Shown: positions 1 through 11,379 of the stretch, in pieces
Layout: every line of letters starts with the position of its first letter
Numbering within the stretch: position 1 is the stretch's first letter
NCBI GenBank assembly: GCA_009602725.1
Contig: WELB01000114.1
Span: 353,860 to 379,769 of the forward strand
From: Spirogloea muscicola
Lineage: Eukaryota; Streptophyta; Zygnematophyceae; Spirogloeales; Spirogloeaceae
Reading direction: 5' to 3'
Length of the DNA stretch: 25,910 nt
Position numbers and translations under genes: made by a program
The notes under the pieces: model-generated
Databases searched by the model: none
What the model saw: only the letters and a program-made list of their open reading frames with translations
Told to the model about the DNA's origin: nothing

Positions 1-2
1 CC

Positions 3-2868
3 GCCGCCGGCGACGACGGGCAGCCGAGCTGCTGGGCTGCCATGCCCCCGGAGCTCCTGCGCGACGTCTTGTCGCGCGTGGAGGCCAACGAGACGCAGTG
101 GCCCGCCCGCCGCCACGTCACGGCGTGCGCCTCCGTCTGCAGCTCGTGGCGGGAGGTGACGCGCGACCTGGTGAAGCCGCCGGAGCAGACGGGCCTCCTC
201 ACCTTCCCCATCTCGCTCAAGCAGGTGCATGCCCGCCCCCCACCCTCTCCTTGCTGCGTGAGCCCACGCCCAGGACTCCAAGCTGCTCCACGCTCCGAGC
301 CCCGAGCTCCGGTGGGCAGCCACTACAAGGTCGGCAAGGGCTCACTCCGCCTCTTGCTGGGGGGCGCCATGGCCGGCCCTTGACACCAGCCGGGGCCGCG
401 GGACGCCTCCCTCATGTGCTTCATCCGCCGCGACCGCACCAACTCCACATATGCCCTCTACCTCGGCCTCCCTCCCTGTGAGCCCCCACGCCCTGCCCTC
501 CTCCTGCTCCCAGCCGCGCTCGAAGCCGCCTCTTGCCCCCCCAAGCTTGGCTGTGCCGAAAGCTTCGCTACTGCCCTTGCTACTGCCACCAATCACTCTG
601 CCACCATGCTCCAGCATTCCTCTGCTTGACTGTGTCCCGCCCATTCTGTGACCCGCAGCCCCTGTAGAGAGTGGCAAGTTCTTGCTTGCTGCGCGCAAGT
701 GCCGAAGGGCCACCAGCACCGATTACATCATCTCGCTCGACGGCCAGGACATGTCGAGGGCCAGCAACACATATGTGGGCAAGCTAAGGTTGGTGCTGCA
801 TTGGAGGTGGTGCTTGGGTAATGAGCTCACGGCAGATTAGCTGACAAGAACATCTTCTTCACCAGGCCTCTACCTTCAACGGCTTGGTTCTTGCATGCAC
901 CAGTACCTGTCTTGGTCAAAGTGCGTCTGTCCTGCCACTTGTCCAGCCAGCAAGTTGTAGACGAGCTTCCACCCCGTTCTGGAAGAGCTGCACCCCTGGC
1001 TGGTCTGCAATCCTTCATGCAGCTCGTTTACTTGCTTGATCATGGAGTATGTAATTGGGAGCGAAGCAGGCGCTCTAACCCAATCACTCCGCTGCCATCC
1101 CATACAGGTCCAACTTTCTTGGCACCAAGTTTACCATCTACGACAGCCAGGCCCCTTACAACTGTTCAACAGCTGCCAACAGGCATGGTGGTCGTCGAGT
1201 TGCACCCAAGCAGGTGTGTATCAAGCAGAAGCTTGCATCGAATCTAGGGTTTTCTACAATTCCGCTTAGGTGGATTTACAGTGGCCTATAATGACAACAA
1301 GCTTGGTGCAATGCCATGCACACGCAGGCTTGGTGACAGTGACTGCCTGGGCATTTTGGTAGCATGTGCTCCCTTGTGCTAGTATGTCTCCTGAAGCTTA
1401 TGGCTTTCGACTTGCAGTGATCCACTGCCTTGACAGTCAAAGCAAGACTTTGAGCAGCATTACCCACCACTGACGTGGTAGGTAACATGAATGCGTCATC
1501 TGGCTCCTGATGCTTTTCTCAGACTTGGGCACGATTTCGTGCTTTGCAGGTATCGCCGCGAGTGCCTGCTGGAAGTTTCCCAGTTGCATCTATCGCATAT
1601 GAGCTGAATGTACTTGGAACGCGCGGGCCACGGCGAATGCAGGTATAGAAGCTGGTTCCAGACTTTGTGTACCGGCTGTTCTTTTGCTGGAAGTGCAGCA
1701 TGTACGTTGGGTGCCTTTCCATCGCACGCTTGCAGAAGGCTGGATTGCACCATCATCAGCAACTTGCAGCAGCTGCGCCCGACATGTCCAAGCTACTCAC
1801 AATTTGGCCACCTTTTACCGAAGGAGTGGGCATGGTCACGTTGATGACCGTGAGATGCGCCTTCCTTGTATGGCAGTGCACCCTGCACTCCATCCCGGCA
1901 TCTGCTATGGAGCCTGGGGGCTCTGTGCCAACCCCTGTGGAGTTCACAACAACCTCGCTGGATAGCGAATCAGGAGCCAGCACACCTGTTGTGTCATCTC
2001 CCAAAGCAAAAGCTGCTGCAGTGGCGGACTGTAGTACGGCTGATTGTGCATCAGAGAGTGGCGCACACATCTTGTACAGCAAGGATCAAGATGGTCCTTT
2101 GGTTCTTAAGAACAAGGTACACCTCACATGACAAAAGTGCATGCCATTGATATCACGGCTTTAGGTTCTAGCGACAGGCCATGTGCCTGAGCATCAGTGG
2201 CGCATGTTAGCTGCTCCTGGCTGTGAGCTGGAGGTGGGCAATGGCAATCTGTAGCTAACCAGCTCTCTTAAGGACCATGGAACAATGGGTGTTGACAGGG
2301 CTTGTTCTTTCAGAGAGAGATAGCAAGCATACTACTATGTTAGTTGCAAATGCTCGTGGAGCTCTTTCTGGCAAAATTTGTGTGATCTGAAGCATTGGCA
2401 CTACTGCAGCTCTGTAACAGAGGCAGGGCTTGGGAAGTGGCACACCCATGTCACGCTCAATAGTGGCAAATACTCCTTGGGATCTCCAGTCAAAGTCCGA
2501 CGCAGGGGCTTGGTCAGACATTACGGCTTGGATAGCTTCGATTGGTTTACCTCACTGTGATCTGTTGGCATGCGTGGCAGGCTCCCAGGTGGCACGAGCA
2601 GCTGCAGTGCTGGTGTCTGAACTTCCGGGGCCGCGTGACGGTAGCAAGCGTCAAGAACTTCCAATTGGTGGCTGCCACCGAGTCCGCGCAGCCCGGAAGC
2701 TCGTCTCATACGATTCCATGCAACGGCAACGATCACGAGAAGGTGCTGTTGCAATTTGGTAAGATTGGCAAGGATATGTTTACCATGGATTTCCGCTACC
2801 CGCTCTCTGCCTTCCAGGCCTTTGCCATCTGCCTCAGCTCTTTCGACACCAAGCTCGCCTGTGAGTAA
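3..2868 (+). CDS. TLP: Tubby-like F-box protein, 5' partial, seven exons
   Basis: Exons are 3-224, 390-477, 659-788, 1108-1213, 1550-1642, 1877-2116 and 2581-2868 (stop TAA); all are GT-AG and all phases agree. The first exon is an F-box ([16 protein letters not shown], then [14 protein letters not shown] and WREV), followed by the tubby barrel: [57 protein letters not shown] and [13 protein letters not shown]. Both tubby signatures close the protein: [14 protein letters not shown] in the last exon and [16 protein letters not shown] at the very C-terminus. F-box plus tubby is the plant/green-algal architecture; family members bind PtdIns(4,5)P2 at the plasma membrane and can join SCF ubiquitin ligases through SKP1. 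Codons upstream of the ATG at 42 read [11 protein letters not shown], matching the conserved 'W-A-x-L-P-P-E-L-L', so that Met stands where plants have Leu and the true start is probably left of the window. From 42 the protein is 375 residues. A linker rich in Ser and Ala (1925-2085) sits inside the barrel, where plant members also vary. Confidence 0.95.
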
Positions 2869-4250
2869 CAAGCTGGAGCTTATGCGGGCATCGATTGCCC
2901 CTTCACTGGTTGCCAACCCGCCTTTAGCCCCCAGCCTCAAATAGTTGGCAGCTTGGCTGTCACTCGTTTGATCTACCTGCTCTCCCTGAGAGGAGAGGCC
3001 ACTTTTGGGCTCGCGGAGCACGTTGAGCCCCACCTTGCACGGGCCAACCGGACCCCTCTTTCCCCTCGGCTGTCTTTGCTCAGCCTCCACAGTAGGAGGA
3101 TGGCACTCTATGTGCTGGCCAGTCTTGAGCAGGCTGCCGGTGACATGGCATGTACAGGCACCATGGTTGCTAGCCGGGGACGCTCAGCCGCACTCGTGAG
3201 CAAGGGGTGTGTGCAGAGGGATTGGTAGCTTAGGTGGTTTGTTCTGCTGGCTCTGGCATATTCGAGCACACTGGAAGGTTGGCGGGCATGACGCATGGGC
3301 GCTGAGGAAGGGCCAGCGGTGAAGGTTCTACTGGAACTGGACACTGGCCTCTGTGCCCCAGGGGGACAGGCAACTCACATCTTCCTTGCTTGCTATATCT
3401 GACCCTTTCCACGTGCTTGACCATTGGATTCAAGTCACTCAGCCCAGAACTCACGAAACTATCCCTCTAGCTTGCTGTGAGTGAGTCGGTGCCTCACTCA
3501 TGCTCCATCTGGTGAGGTCTGCTATGACCTCGGCACACACTCAATAGTTGTCTGCCATGCTGCCAGCGATCACCTTCACTTCTTAGCCATTTGGTTGTGA
3601 ATGTCGACAGAGAGAGCCATTTATTCACAGCAGTAAGGAATGCAGAGGTGAAGACAATGGGCTGATTACAATGAGCAGACTTGTGGCTTGGTGGGCTCTG
3701 GCTTCTGAGGCTTCCAGTGGATCAAGCGCATACCAGGGTTAGGTGCTGCCAAATCGTCTGACAAACCCGAGCCTTTCAGTGAGGAGGACAGAGGGCACAA
3801 CCGGCACGCAGCCACCAAGTGTCATGCAGGTGATTGGGGCACCTTGTCGCTGCTTGCTGCTTGCATTGTTGATGCCCAAAGCCCCCAGCTTTCAGCTTTC
3901 AGAAGGAAGCAGTCGAAGGAAACTAGAGGGGAGGGGCCGAGAGAATGGGTCTGAGGTGGGCGAGCATCTTTAGTATCTCGTCATTGGGAGAACACTATAG
4001 CCGCCAGGTCTCAATGACCCTGATTAGCAGCCGACGAGGTGGCAACCAGCCTGCCTGGCTTAGCCTTGGCCAGCTTAGTTGGTTGGGCGCCGGGATAGAG
4101 AAGAGTAATACGCATCAATCTGTATCAAGGCCAAGCCAAGCTAGTCCACACATGCACATGACAAAGGAAGTGCAGATACTGGGGCTACACCCAGTGAATT
4201 CCTAGCCTACAAGTGGCAAAGGAAGCAGGGTGGAAGCACGGCTGGAGGGG
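2869..4250. other. Gene-poor spacer after the tubby-like gene
   Basis: This stretch holds the presumed 3' UTR of the tubby-like gene and intergenic DNA. Only short open frames occur on either strand. None shows a family motif or an exon chain that I can support. I saw no TGTAA, the usual green-algal polyadenylation signal, in the first 800 bases after the stop codon. The repeat-related phrase CGAGTGAGCACAT appears at its right edge (about 4264). Confidence 0.5.
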
Positions 4251-4263
4251 GGTTTCTATAACC

Positions 4264-5080
4264 ACGAGTGAGCACATGAGCGCGTGTGAGCACCGCAATG
4301 GAGCGCAGGAAGCACATGTGCATTAGCAATTTCTGGCCCCTTCGGACCTTGTCTATTCTTTCCGGGCTGGCTTTCACAGCCCTCGCCCCCTTCGGAAGAG
4401 CTTACTTCTTTCACGGAAAGAGAGAGCAGGCGCGCGGTGCACGTGGAGAAAAGGCGCAAGGTGTGCATCATTTGAAAGGGAGGCCAATCGAAATCAAAAC
4501 ACTGTCAGGCAAAAGCTAGTGAAATAGTGGGGCTAAATGCAAGGAAGCCCTAAGCTAAGGTGGCTAAAGTAAGAATGGGAAAATAGTACCCACTAGTGAG
4601 CACATACGAGTTCGACGGGTAACCTGGAGAGCAACTTCTGAAGGAGACGCGCAGCAGCATGGCGGGAGAGCCTGAGCCCTGGAGCGCCAAGGGAGGCCCG
4701 AAGAGGAGGCGTGCGTTGCAAATGATATGACAGGGTCGTCAAAGCAAGCCCGTGCACCAAGAAGTATCTTCTTGCGCCATCCGGCCCTTTCAGACCTTGT
4801 CCATTTCTTCGCGCTGGCCTCTCACAGCCACTGTGCTAAGACTTGGACGCGCTGTTGCCAAGAGAGACGGCGCGTGGTGCGCATGAAATAAAAGGGAGGC
4901 CAATTCAAGCCAATACATTGTTCAGGCAGGAACTTGTGCAAAAACATAGGGCTACATGAAACAAAGCCCTATGCTAAGGTGGCTTAAGGTAACAGTGTGA
5001 CGTTAGTGCCCACGGGTGAGCACATACAAGCCCGACAAGCTAACTTGGGGAGCCGGAGCGCCGCTACGGAAGCTGATGGC
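4264..5080. repeat. Diverged tandem duplication, period about 416 bases
   Basis: Two neighbouring segments, about 4320-4640 and 4760-5055, share the same order of landmarks. The order is: a 'GACCTTGTC-ATT' phrase, a 'GCTGGC-TCACAGCC' palindrome-like core, 'GGGAGGCCAA' (4478 and 4894), 'GGGCTA...', 'AAGCCCTA-GCTAAGGTGGCT', and 'GTGAGCACATAC' near 4595 and 5017. The spacing of GGGAGGCCAA gives the period. The copies differ by many substitutions and small indels, so the duplication is old. Both contain a degenerate version of the GGGCTGGC core found elsewhere in the window, which suggests they are older members of the same repeat family. No open frame spans either copy. Confidence 0.75.
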
Positions 5081-5120
5081 CTGACTTAGAGCGTGAGCAC
5101 TAAGAAGAACTAAAGAAGCG

Positions 5121-5250
5121 AGCTTTTCTGCTTTGTTTCTTTTTGTGCTCGTCTTTCCTAGTGCTTCGCCTGGCCCCCTTCTTGTAGTCTGCTCATTCTT
5201 CTGGGCTGGCTGTTCCAGCCCATATCCTCAATGGGCGAGCCCTTTCTTGT
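5121..5250 (+). repeat. Dispersed repeat, long form, copy 1
   Basis: It begins with a 'CTGCTTTG-TTCTT-TGTGC' lead and a 'GCTTCGCCTGGCCCCCTTCTTG' phrase. The palindromic core GGGCTGGCTGTTCCAGCCC (5203-5221) follows, then TATCCTCAATGGGCGAGC (5223-5240) and a pyrimidine-rich tail. The same ordered blocks recur at 22515-22672 and 22723-22880. Confidence 0.85.
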
Positions 5251-5404
5251 TTAACAATGTATCGGCTTGAATGGGCCTCGCTTCAAATTCATGCGCCCCG
5301 CGCGCCTTCTCTCTTTCCTAAGGAAAATAAGAGAAAATTCGTGTATTTGACACAAACGAAGGCCAAATGGCCAAGTACAAAGGCAAGCACATCTAAGACC
5401 TTTC

Positions 5405-5525
5405 TAAGACCTGTCCATCTAAGACCTGTCCATTCTTTTTGGGCTGGCTTTGCCAGCCCCTCTTTCTTTATGGGCGAGCCTTCTTCTTTCTAAGGAGGCG
5501 GGGGCTGGTAAAAGCCAGCCCAGAG
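5405..5525 (+). repeat. Dispersed repeat, copy 2, followed by an inverted core
   Basis: The core GGGCTGGCTTTGCCAGCCCC starts at 5441 and the conserved TATGGGCGAGC block ends at 5479. It is preceded by a short direct repeat of 'CTAAGACCTGTCCAT' (about 5393-5432). Immediately downstream, 5502-5521 is a further hairpin with 7-base arms GGGCTGG/CCAGCCC around TAAAAG. Confidence 0.85.
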
Positions 5526-5749
5526 AGAAGGCGCGCCAGAAGGGCCGAGAGGCGCCACGAGCGAAGGAATGAGAGTCGGGGGAAGCGGCTCTTCTCAACG
5601 AAGGCGGTGGCCGTGAGGCCAGGCCGAGTGGTAGGGCGCGCGGGGCGGCGAGGCTGGGCCAGCCCGAGCCCAGCAGCCCTGCATTGTGTCCTGCTCTCGC
5701 CGCGGCACACACCAGTGCACCAGCCCGCCCGCCTCCAGCGCCCCGCGCC

Positions 5750-6500
5750 CCTGCCACCCTCTGCATGCACCTGCCCGGCCTTGCCTCGGCTGCCGCCGCG
5801 CCTGCGCCCCCCGCCCCCTCCAGCCCTTCCCGCCCCCCCCTCCATGGGCGGCGAAGGTCCCATTCGTGGCTCTTGTGCGGGACAGGGACCTGGGAAAGCG
5901 ATACCTATCCATGTCAGGTGCTTCTCGCCTCGCCTCTCACGGAAGTAGCTTTCTCACAGCCCCACGCAGCTCCTGTGTCCCCTCGTCCTTCCCACGCACC
6001 CTGTCCAGCCCGCCGACCCAGCCAGTCTGCCAGCAGCTGGGTGTGGCTGGCACACCACCACCACCTCGTCGCCGACTGTGCAAAGTTCCATCCGGCCTGC
6101 TTGTTCACAGCATGTCTGGCCATCCTTTGCAAAGAGCGAACGCCCAAAGGGGCAGCAAACCAACCTCTACTGGAGTTGGATTGCTCTTGCAAGCCCTCCG
6201 AGGCGGGATGCTAGCCAGCCCCCATGCCTTGAGATCGGGGACTGCCACCTGCTTGGCAACATGTGGAACCCTGCGGGTGATGTGTAGGGCTGCTATCACC
6301 AATCCACAATCACGATCACTCAGATAAAAGGGCGTCATGCTTGCCTGGTCTGGCTTGCTCTGGTGTGTGCACAGTGCAGAGAGGGGAGGGTGTGCGAGTA
6401 TCCACTCATTCATGAGCTGCATCACACTGATTTCTACGTTGCCGATGTACGGACTGGTCCCTGAATTCTTTGCGTGCCCCACAAATATGCGCAAGACTGA
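5750..6500 (+). CDS. Possible exons of an unrecognised + strand gene
   Basis: Three stretches look protein-like but match no family I recognise. About 5845-5917 reads KVPFVALVRDRDLGKRYLSMS and ends at an AG|GTGCTT donor, after a Pro/Ala-rich lead. About 6215-6276 reads CLEIGDCHLLGNMWNPAG before a GTGATG donor. About 6382-6450 follows a GTGCACAG acceptor and reads EYPLIHELHHTDFYVADVRTG before a stop. I could not find a start codon or prove that the phases join. Antisense, a 129-codon open frame covers 6105-6494, so the strand is not certain. The segment sits between the repeat block and the 3' end of the VID27 gene. Treat it as a coding candidate only. Confidence 0.25.
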
Positions 6501-6976
6501 GAGTGGTCAACTACCCTTGACCTAGACAGCCCTGCAAGGCACGGATTCGCAGAGTATTGTGAGGCATCTTTCTATGGCCGTAAAAGGGGCAGTGCCACCA
6601 GCTCACGCACATGTATGGAAACTCAATGTCCTGCACTGTGAACAGTCCTTAACTTCTCAAAACAGGGCAACAATTGTGGCCCATACCTACATCTACATTG
6701 TCCTCGAGATCAGTAAACGACAAAGATGCGCTTGGCAAAGTGCCGCTGTGCATATGTACAGTAGTACGGATGACCCCAGCATGGGAAGCTTGTCATGACC
6801 TTCTTGACCTCACACTGTGGTAGTAATTGTCAGGGCAATCAGTCGCCACAGGTTGTTGTCCGTCCTATTCCTAGAGCGCTGGCCAGGATTCACAGCCTTA
6901 AATCTCAGAGGAGCTTTACTACGGTACTGCTCTGTTGCTTTGCTTTTGACTAGTCAGACGGTTTCACAGGGGCCGG

Positions 6977-9900
6977 CTACATGACATTGAAGGATGTCAC
7001 TTGTTTTGGAGTTGCTACAATCAACGGAGCTTCTGGTGTAGAAACTGAGTGATACTGATCATGCATGAATTTGCTGTCCACGATTGACTCATCCTTCGGT
7101 ACCACCTACACAGGAACATTTACCCAAACCTCAAGACAGCACACCCACTGACCTGCCTCATCGACTTTACCATCTCATCTATTACCGTCACAATATTCAA
7201 AACATGCAACTGAGGGGCATTGTGAATGAAAGTGATACTTGCTGGTCTGAGGCAGCACGGACATACCTTGTAGCAGTAGCAGGACTTGATTCCTTCAGAC
7301 TGTCGGTAGCATTCGTGATCTATCTTCACTCGTCGAAAGTTCCAAATCACTGAATAATTTCCGACCGTTGCCACTATGTTGCGTTCTTGCCGGTCACCCT
7401 CGGTGATCTTCATAGAAGCAGCAGCAGAGGATGCTGTGAGTGTATTAGCCAGTACAAGCACCATACATACGAGCAGGTGTGCAGGACATCAGAGCAGCTC
7501 CAGTCAAAAGACAGACTGAAGAGAAATGCTTCAGGCAAAGCTGCGGCAGTTCTGTTTTCACACCAACTCTGTGACTTACCCAAGAGAACTGGCCCTTCTG
7601 AAACCTCAAAGTGTCACCAGCTGCATGTGCGTCGACAGGATCCAAGCGAAGTATGCGAGGGGCTGCGATGTTTGAACCCATCCTAGCTACAAAGCCGAGC
7701 TTCTCCTTGCCATCTTTGTCCTTGAAGACTGTGGAGATGAGCATCAGATATGTGTCTGTCGTTGCCACCACCCAGTGTCCATCATATGTAACATCAATGT
7801 GCGTGATAGGCGATCCTGCATACAAAGCAATGCTCAGAAAGGACTGCGAGGTCAAATCCACTAGAAATTGCACCTAAGCATGGAATCTTCTGCCATACCA
7901 TGGAAACGTAGCAACCCATGTAAGCAGGGCGTCAGTCCACTGCAACAAACCACGTGGGACTCAGGCACTGGAGGTCGAAGTTGGTGGGGTGTAGTACAAC
8001 CTAGCCCTGGAAAGGAGGTCTTTGCCATCCGCATGCTGGTCGTGCTGTATAGGCGCACCTTCCCGTCTTTGCTGCCTACGGCAATGCAACCATCGCCCAT
8101 GGTAGCAAAGCACTGGAAGCCAGTGCCACGTGCAAAGCCGTGGCCATCTGACCACTCTAAGGCGGGACTACTCAAATCTTGAACAACTCCCTGCCTTGCC
8201 CTCATATCCCAGCGGCAAAGCCTGCAGGCGACAGCACTCTACTCAGTGCCGAAGTGTGACTGCTCTGACAGCTCAAAGCTCCCCTTATTACTGGCAGGAT
8301 GAAAGGCAAGGCACCTAGATGAGCAGCAGACTGCAGATAGGCCTCAATTGGTAAGACTATTCAGCATGCTGAGTAAGGCAAGACTGATTGGGCATGGGGA
8401 CCACTTTCAGAGCCATGTCCTCTGAAGGCTGCAACACGGACTCATTGAGAGACAAAAAGCTGGCACAGTGATTGGGGCTGGTTGCCTTAGGGATGAGGCG
8501 CAGGCACGAATAATTCTTGGGACTCTCATAGGCACGTGAGCAGAGGCTAAGGTGGGGGGGACGTCAGAGGTGAATGGAGACAGGAAGCACATGAAACAAG
8601 GAAAGACAAGGGGACTGCATGCAGGCATGTCCCAAGCAGATCACCTGTTGTCATCCAAGCCAAGGAATGTGGAGTGCCCTGCGTCAAGCTGGGAGCTCTT
8701 TGAATCATTGGTGATATCACGCATGTTGATGTCAACCCCGTCCTTGGCAAACCTCCATTCGGAAACAACTTTGCCCGTATCAATGTCCAGCTGCTTCACA
8801 CCGCCTGCTGAATGGAGGGCCGTATCTGCTCCACCCAACGGGCTCATCAGCATCATATTGGTCTCCCCTTTGACCAGCATGCCCTTCCTTGGCGTAGTGT
8901 AAGCCTGCCCTTGGGGACCCTGAACGCGATGGAGGCAAAACGTCAGGGGAGAGGGTGTGTACACCCCTTGTGAAAAGCAGACAAAGGGGGCTGTGATTCA
9001 GCTCCACACAGGAGCCTGGGCAGCATCCAGCAAGGTGCCTCCTACACATACGCCGATACACCAGCACACCTGAGCAGCACAGGCCACGATACTTACAGCA
9101 ATTTGGATGGACAAGTCCCCACCTTCGACACCATCTTCCATGTTCTTGTAGACATCAATACCTCCAGCATGGAGAACATAGCTGACAGCGAGGAGAGGCA
9201 TCTGAGCACCTCAATCAGGACACCCGACTTCAAAACACAGGGAGCCAGGCTTAGGTGCACATGAGCCGTTAGCAAGATGGCTCCTCTTCGTACCACTGCT
9301 TCCATGCTCCCCTCTGCCACCTCGAGCAGATGTCACGACAAGCGGGCCATGCATACGTGCAAGCCCTCACCAGGTGTCATGCCCGGGAAACTTGCATCGG
9401 CATTCATTAATAAGGCCCGTGGGCCTTTTACTGCAGAGATGTGGACTTTGCAAACCTGTTCTTCAGTGCCCCCATCGTAAGGCTCTGGGCTCCACGTTTC
9501 ACATCCCTACGATAAGTCTCCTTCATCGGCGACTCAGGAGGGGGAGTCCCATCTGGAGACTCCTGAGCATCCCACATAGTGTTGTCTCCATCCTCACCAG
9601 CTGCCCAGCCCATGAACTCCTTGCCAATGATCTGCTTACAACACCAAGAGTGGTGGCATTGGTGTGAGCAATGAGACAGATGTGCAAGCGGGCACACGCA
9701 CTGGGCAGTGCACAAGAGGTTGATGAAGTAGCTTGACCCCCCCACCTTCATGCGATTCTCGTGTGTAGCCTTCAGCTTGTAAAGATTCTCAAACATGCAG
9801 TCTTGATAGCGAAGTACAAAGGCCCGGTATTGATGGGCCTGGCCTGGCGGGAACTTCAGTGCCCAAACGCCAGCCGCAACAAAATCCATGCGGAGCTCCT

Positions 9901-10570
9901 CATCGTTGAACTTGGCCTGGCGAGAGCAAGTGGCCCACATATGCAGGCTGAATGTCCGAAAAGGTTTGCCAGAAGGCATGCAGGACTTGGGCAATGGGCA
10001 AGAGCTTGCTGGTATAGGGCTTGTATAGCAGAAGCCAGAGAAGTTGATGTGACAGAGGACTGGATTGCAATCAAAGTCAAGAGCAGTGAATAGCCACCAG
10101 CATACGCAGATGCACGGGAAGCTGACGTGACAAGTACGCCTGCAGTCAAGCGAAGTCAGCAAGCCGAGAGCATATGAGGTGCTGCAATAGGGAAACCTGC
10201 AATCGCTCGCTGACGAGCGCTTGCACCTTGGCACCCACCAAGAGGTGCCAGTCCCGCGGCACGTCTTCCTTGCCACGCCTGCTGGAAGAAAGAGAGCTCC
10301 ACTCAGCTCCTCCTTGGGCTCAGCGAGGAGAGGTGGAGAGGCAACAAAAAGCAGGCGCATGAGCACAACAAGGAGCACCAGACTGCAAGCCCTCGGCCCT
10401 CCTTCCGTCTCCATCCTCGCCAGTGGCACCCGAGAGGAGACTGCACCTGGAAGTGGTGGCGTCCTCATCGTCCTCCTCCTCTTCGTCGTCCTCCACCTCA
10501 CCATCGTCCCCAAAGTGCGCGAATCTCCAGCTTGTCAGCTTCTCGGCGGTCACCCAGCGGCCAACCGCAC
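6977..10570 (-). CDS. VID27: VID27/DEM (CYPRO4-like) protein, ten exons resolved, N-terminus missing
   Basis: Exons in gene order are 10570-10447, 10281-10197, 9916-9746, 9631-9456, 9181-9097, 8919-8645, 8221-8001, 7815-7580, 7407-7267 and 7105-6977 (stop TAG); phases agree throughout. Landmarks in order: [14 protein letters not shown], an Asp/Glu run, [65 protein letters not shown], then the C-terminal WD40-like VID27 domain with [101 protein letters not shown] and [13 protein letters not shown]. The tail GIKSCYCYK...[15 protein letters not shown] matches the plant branch. In yeast, Vid27 is linked to vacuolar import and degradation; in plants, DEM affects embryo and meristem development. 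The biochemical role is not settled. At least 547 residues are encoded. A stop lies in frame at 10590-10592, so the first resolved exon starts after an AG at 10571-10588, and the initiator exon lies further upstream, unidentified. Confidence 0.95.
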
Positions 10571-10589
10571 CTGCCCCACCTGCCTCGAC

Positions 10590-11285
10590 TCAGGAGACAA
10601 GGCGTCTGTCAGGCTCCAAGCGCCTCGTCCTCCTTGCCCACTTCTGCACCCATCCAGTAAGGGCGCAGGGCGCGCTCGCCAGCGTGAGACAGGCATGGAA
10701 AGGCATGGCCATCGTTGAGCTTTGGAGCAGGGGTGAGCTCTGGAGGCGGACCGCGGCAGCTGCAACCAGTGCTGGTCAGCCCTGCTATCGAAACAGCAGC
10801 CTGCGCGCAAGGAGGCGCTGAGGCTGTACAGAGGGACGCGCGACCGTCGGAACCGAGGCACTTGACCGGGTGCGGTACCAGACTTGGTGCCGCGGTTGGA
10901 GGCACAGGAGACACAGGTCAGCAAGGGCTGCAGAGCAGGAGCGAGCAATGGGGCTCTCCCCCGGAGCCAGAAATGGCAGGGGGGCCGATGTCGTGTGGGC
11001 CCGTCTCCCGCGTCTCAAACCCCTCCCCGATCCTTCCCTGCGGCTCCCGAGGGCACAGGCTGGTGTGCGCGCGGGACTGACGGGCCAGCGGCGGGCAGGT
11101 GTGGGGCGCAGGCGGGCGACGCAGGCGAGGGCCGGGTGGCGCGCACCGACGTGGTGGTAGAGGCGGGGCGCCGTGGCAGAGGCAGCCTGCTCGGGGCCGC
11201 GCTCGGCCTGCAGGCCCGACGCGGGGGTGGTGGCGGGGGGGGAGGANAGAGCCCCTGGCCCCCTTCTCGTACTTTGTCCATTCTT
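10590..11285. other. G+C-rich stretch upstream of the resolved VID27 exons
   Basis: This segment must contain the missing first exon(s) and promoter of the - strand VID27 gene. Long overlapping open frames occur on both strands, but they reflect high G+C content and show no family motif. One unresolved base (N) lies at about 11247, next to a G-run. I could not choose a start codon. Confidence 0.4.
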
Positions 11286-11340
11286 TTTCGGGCTGGTTGT
11301 TCCAGCCCCTATTCTCAATGGGCGAGCACTTTCTTCTGAG
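11255..11340 (+). repeat. Dispersed repeat, copy 3
   Basis: The order is 'CCTGGCCCCCTTCTCGTACTTTGTCCATTC', then the core GGGCTGGTTGTTCCAGCCCC from 11290, then TATTCTCAATGGGCGAGC ending at 11327, then a TTTCTTCTGAG tail. It lies at the 3' side of the unrecognised - strand exons described next. Confidence 0.85.
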
Positions 11341-11379
11341 AGATGGAGGAGGGTGACGAAGCAGAAGGGGGAGGAGGCG

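Noticed and set aside
3108-3454. Two - strand frames of about 75 codons downstream of the tubby-like gene
   Set aside because: They have no recognisable motif, no exon partners and no support beyond being open.
4264-5300. CRISPR array or phage-type repeats
   Set aside because: The repeats are few, diverged and unevenly spaced, and the intron-rich genes on both sides show this is eukaryotic nuclear DNA.
9428-10513. A 361-codon continuous - strand frame
   Set aside because: It reads through introns of VID27. The family alignment requires exons 9916-9746 and 9631-9456 and a different frame for 10281-10197.
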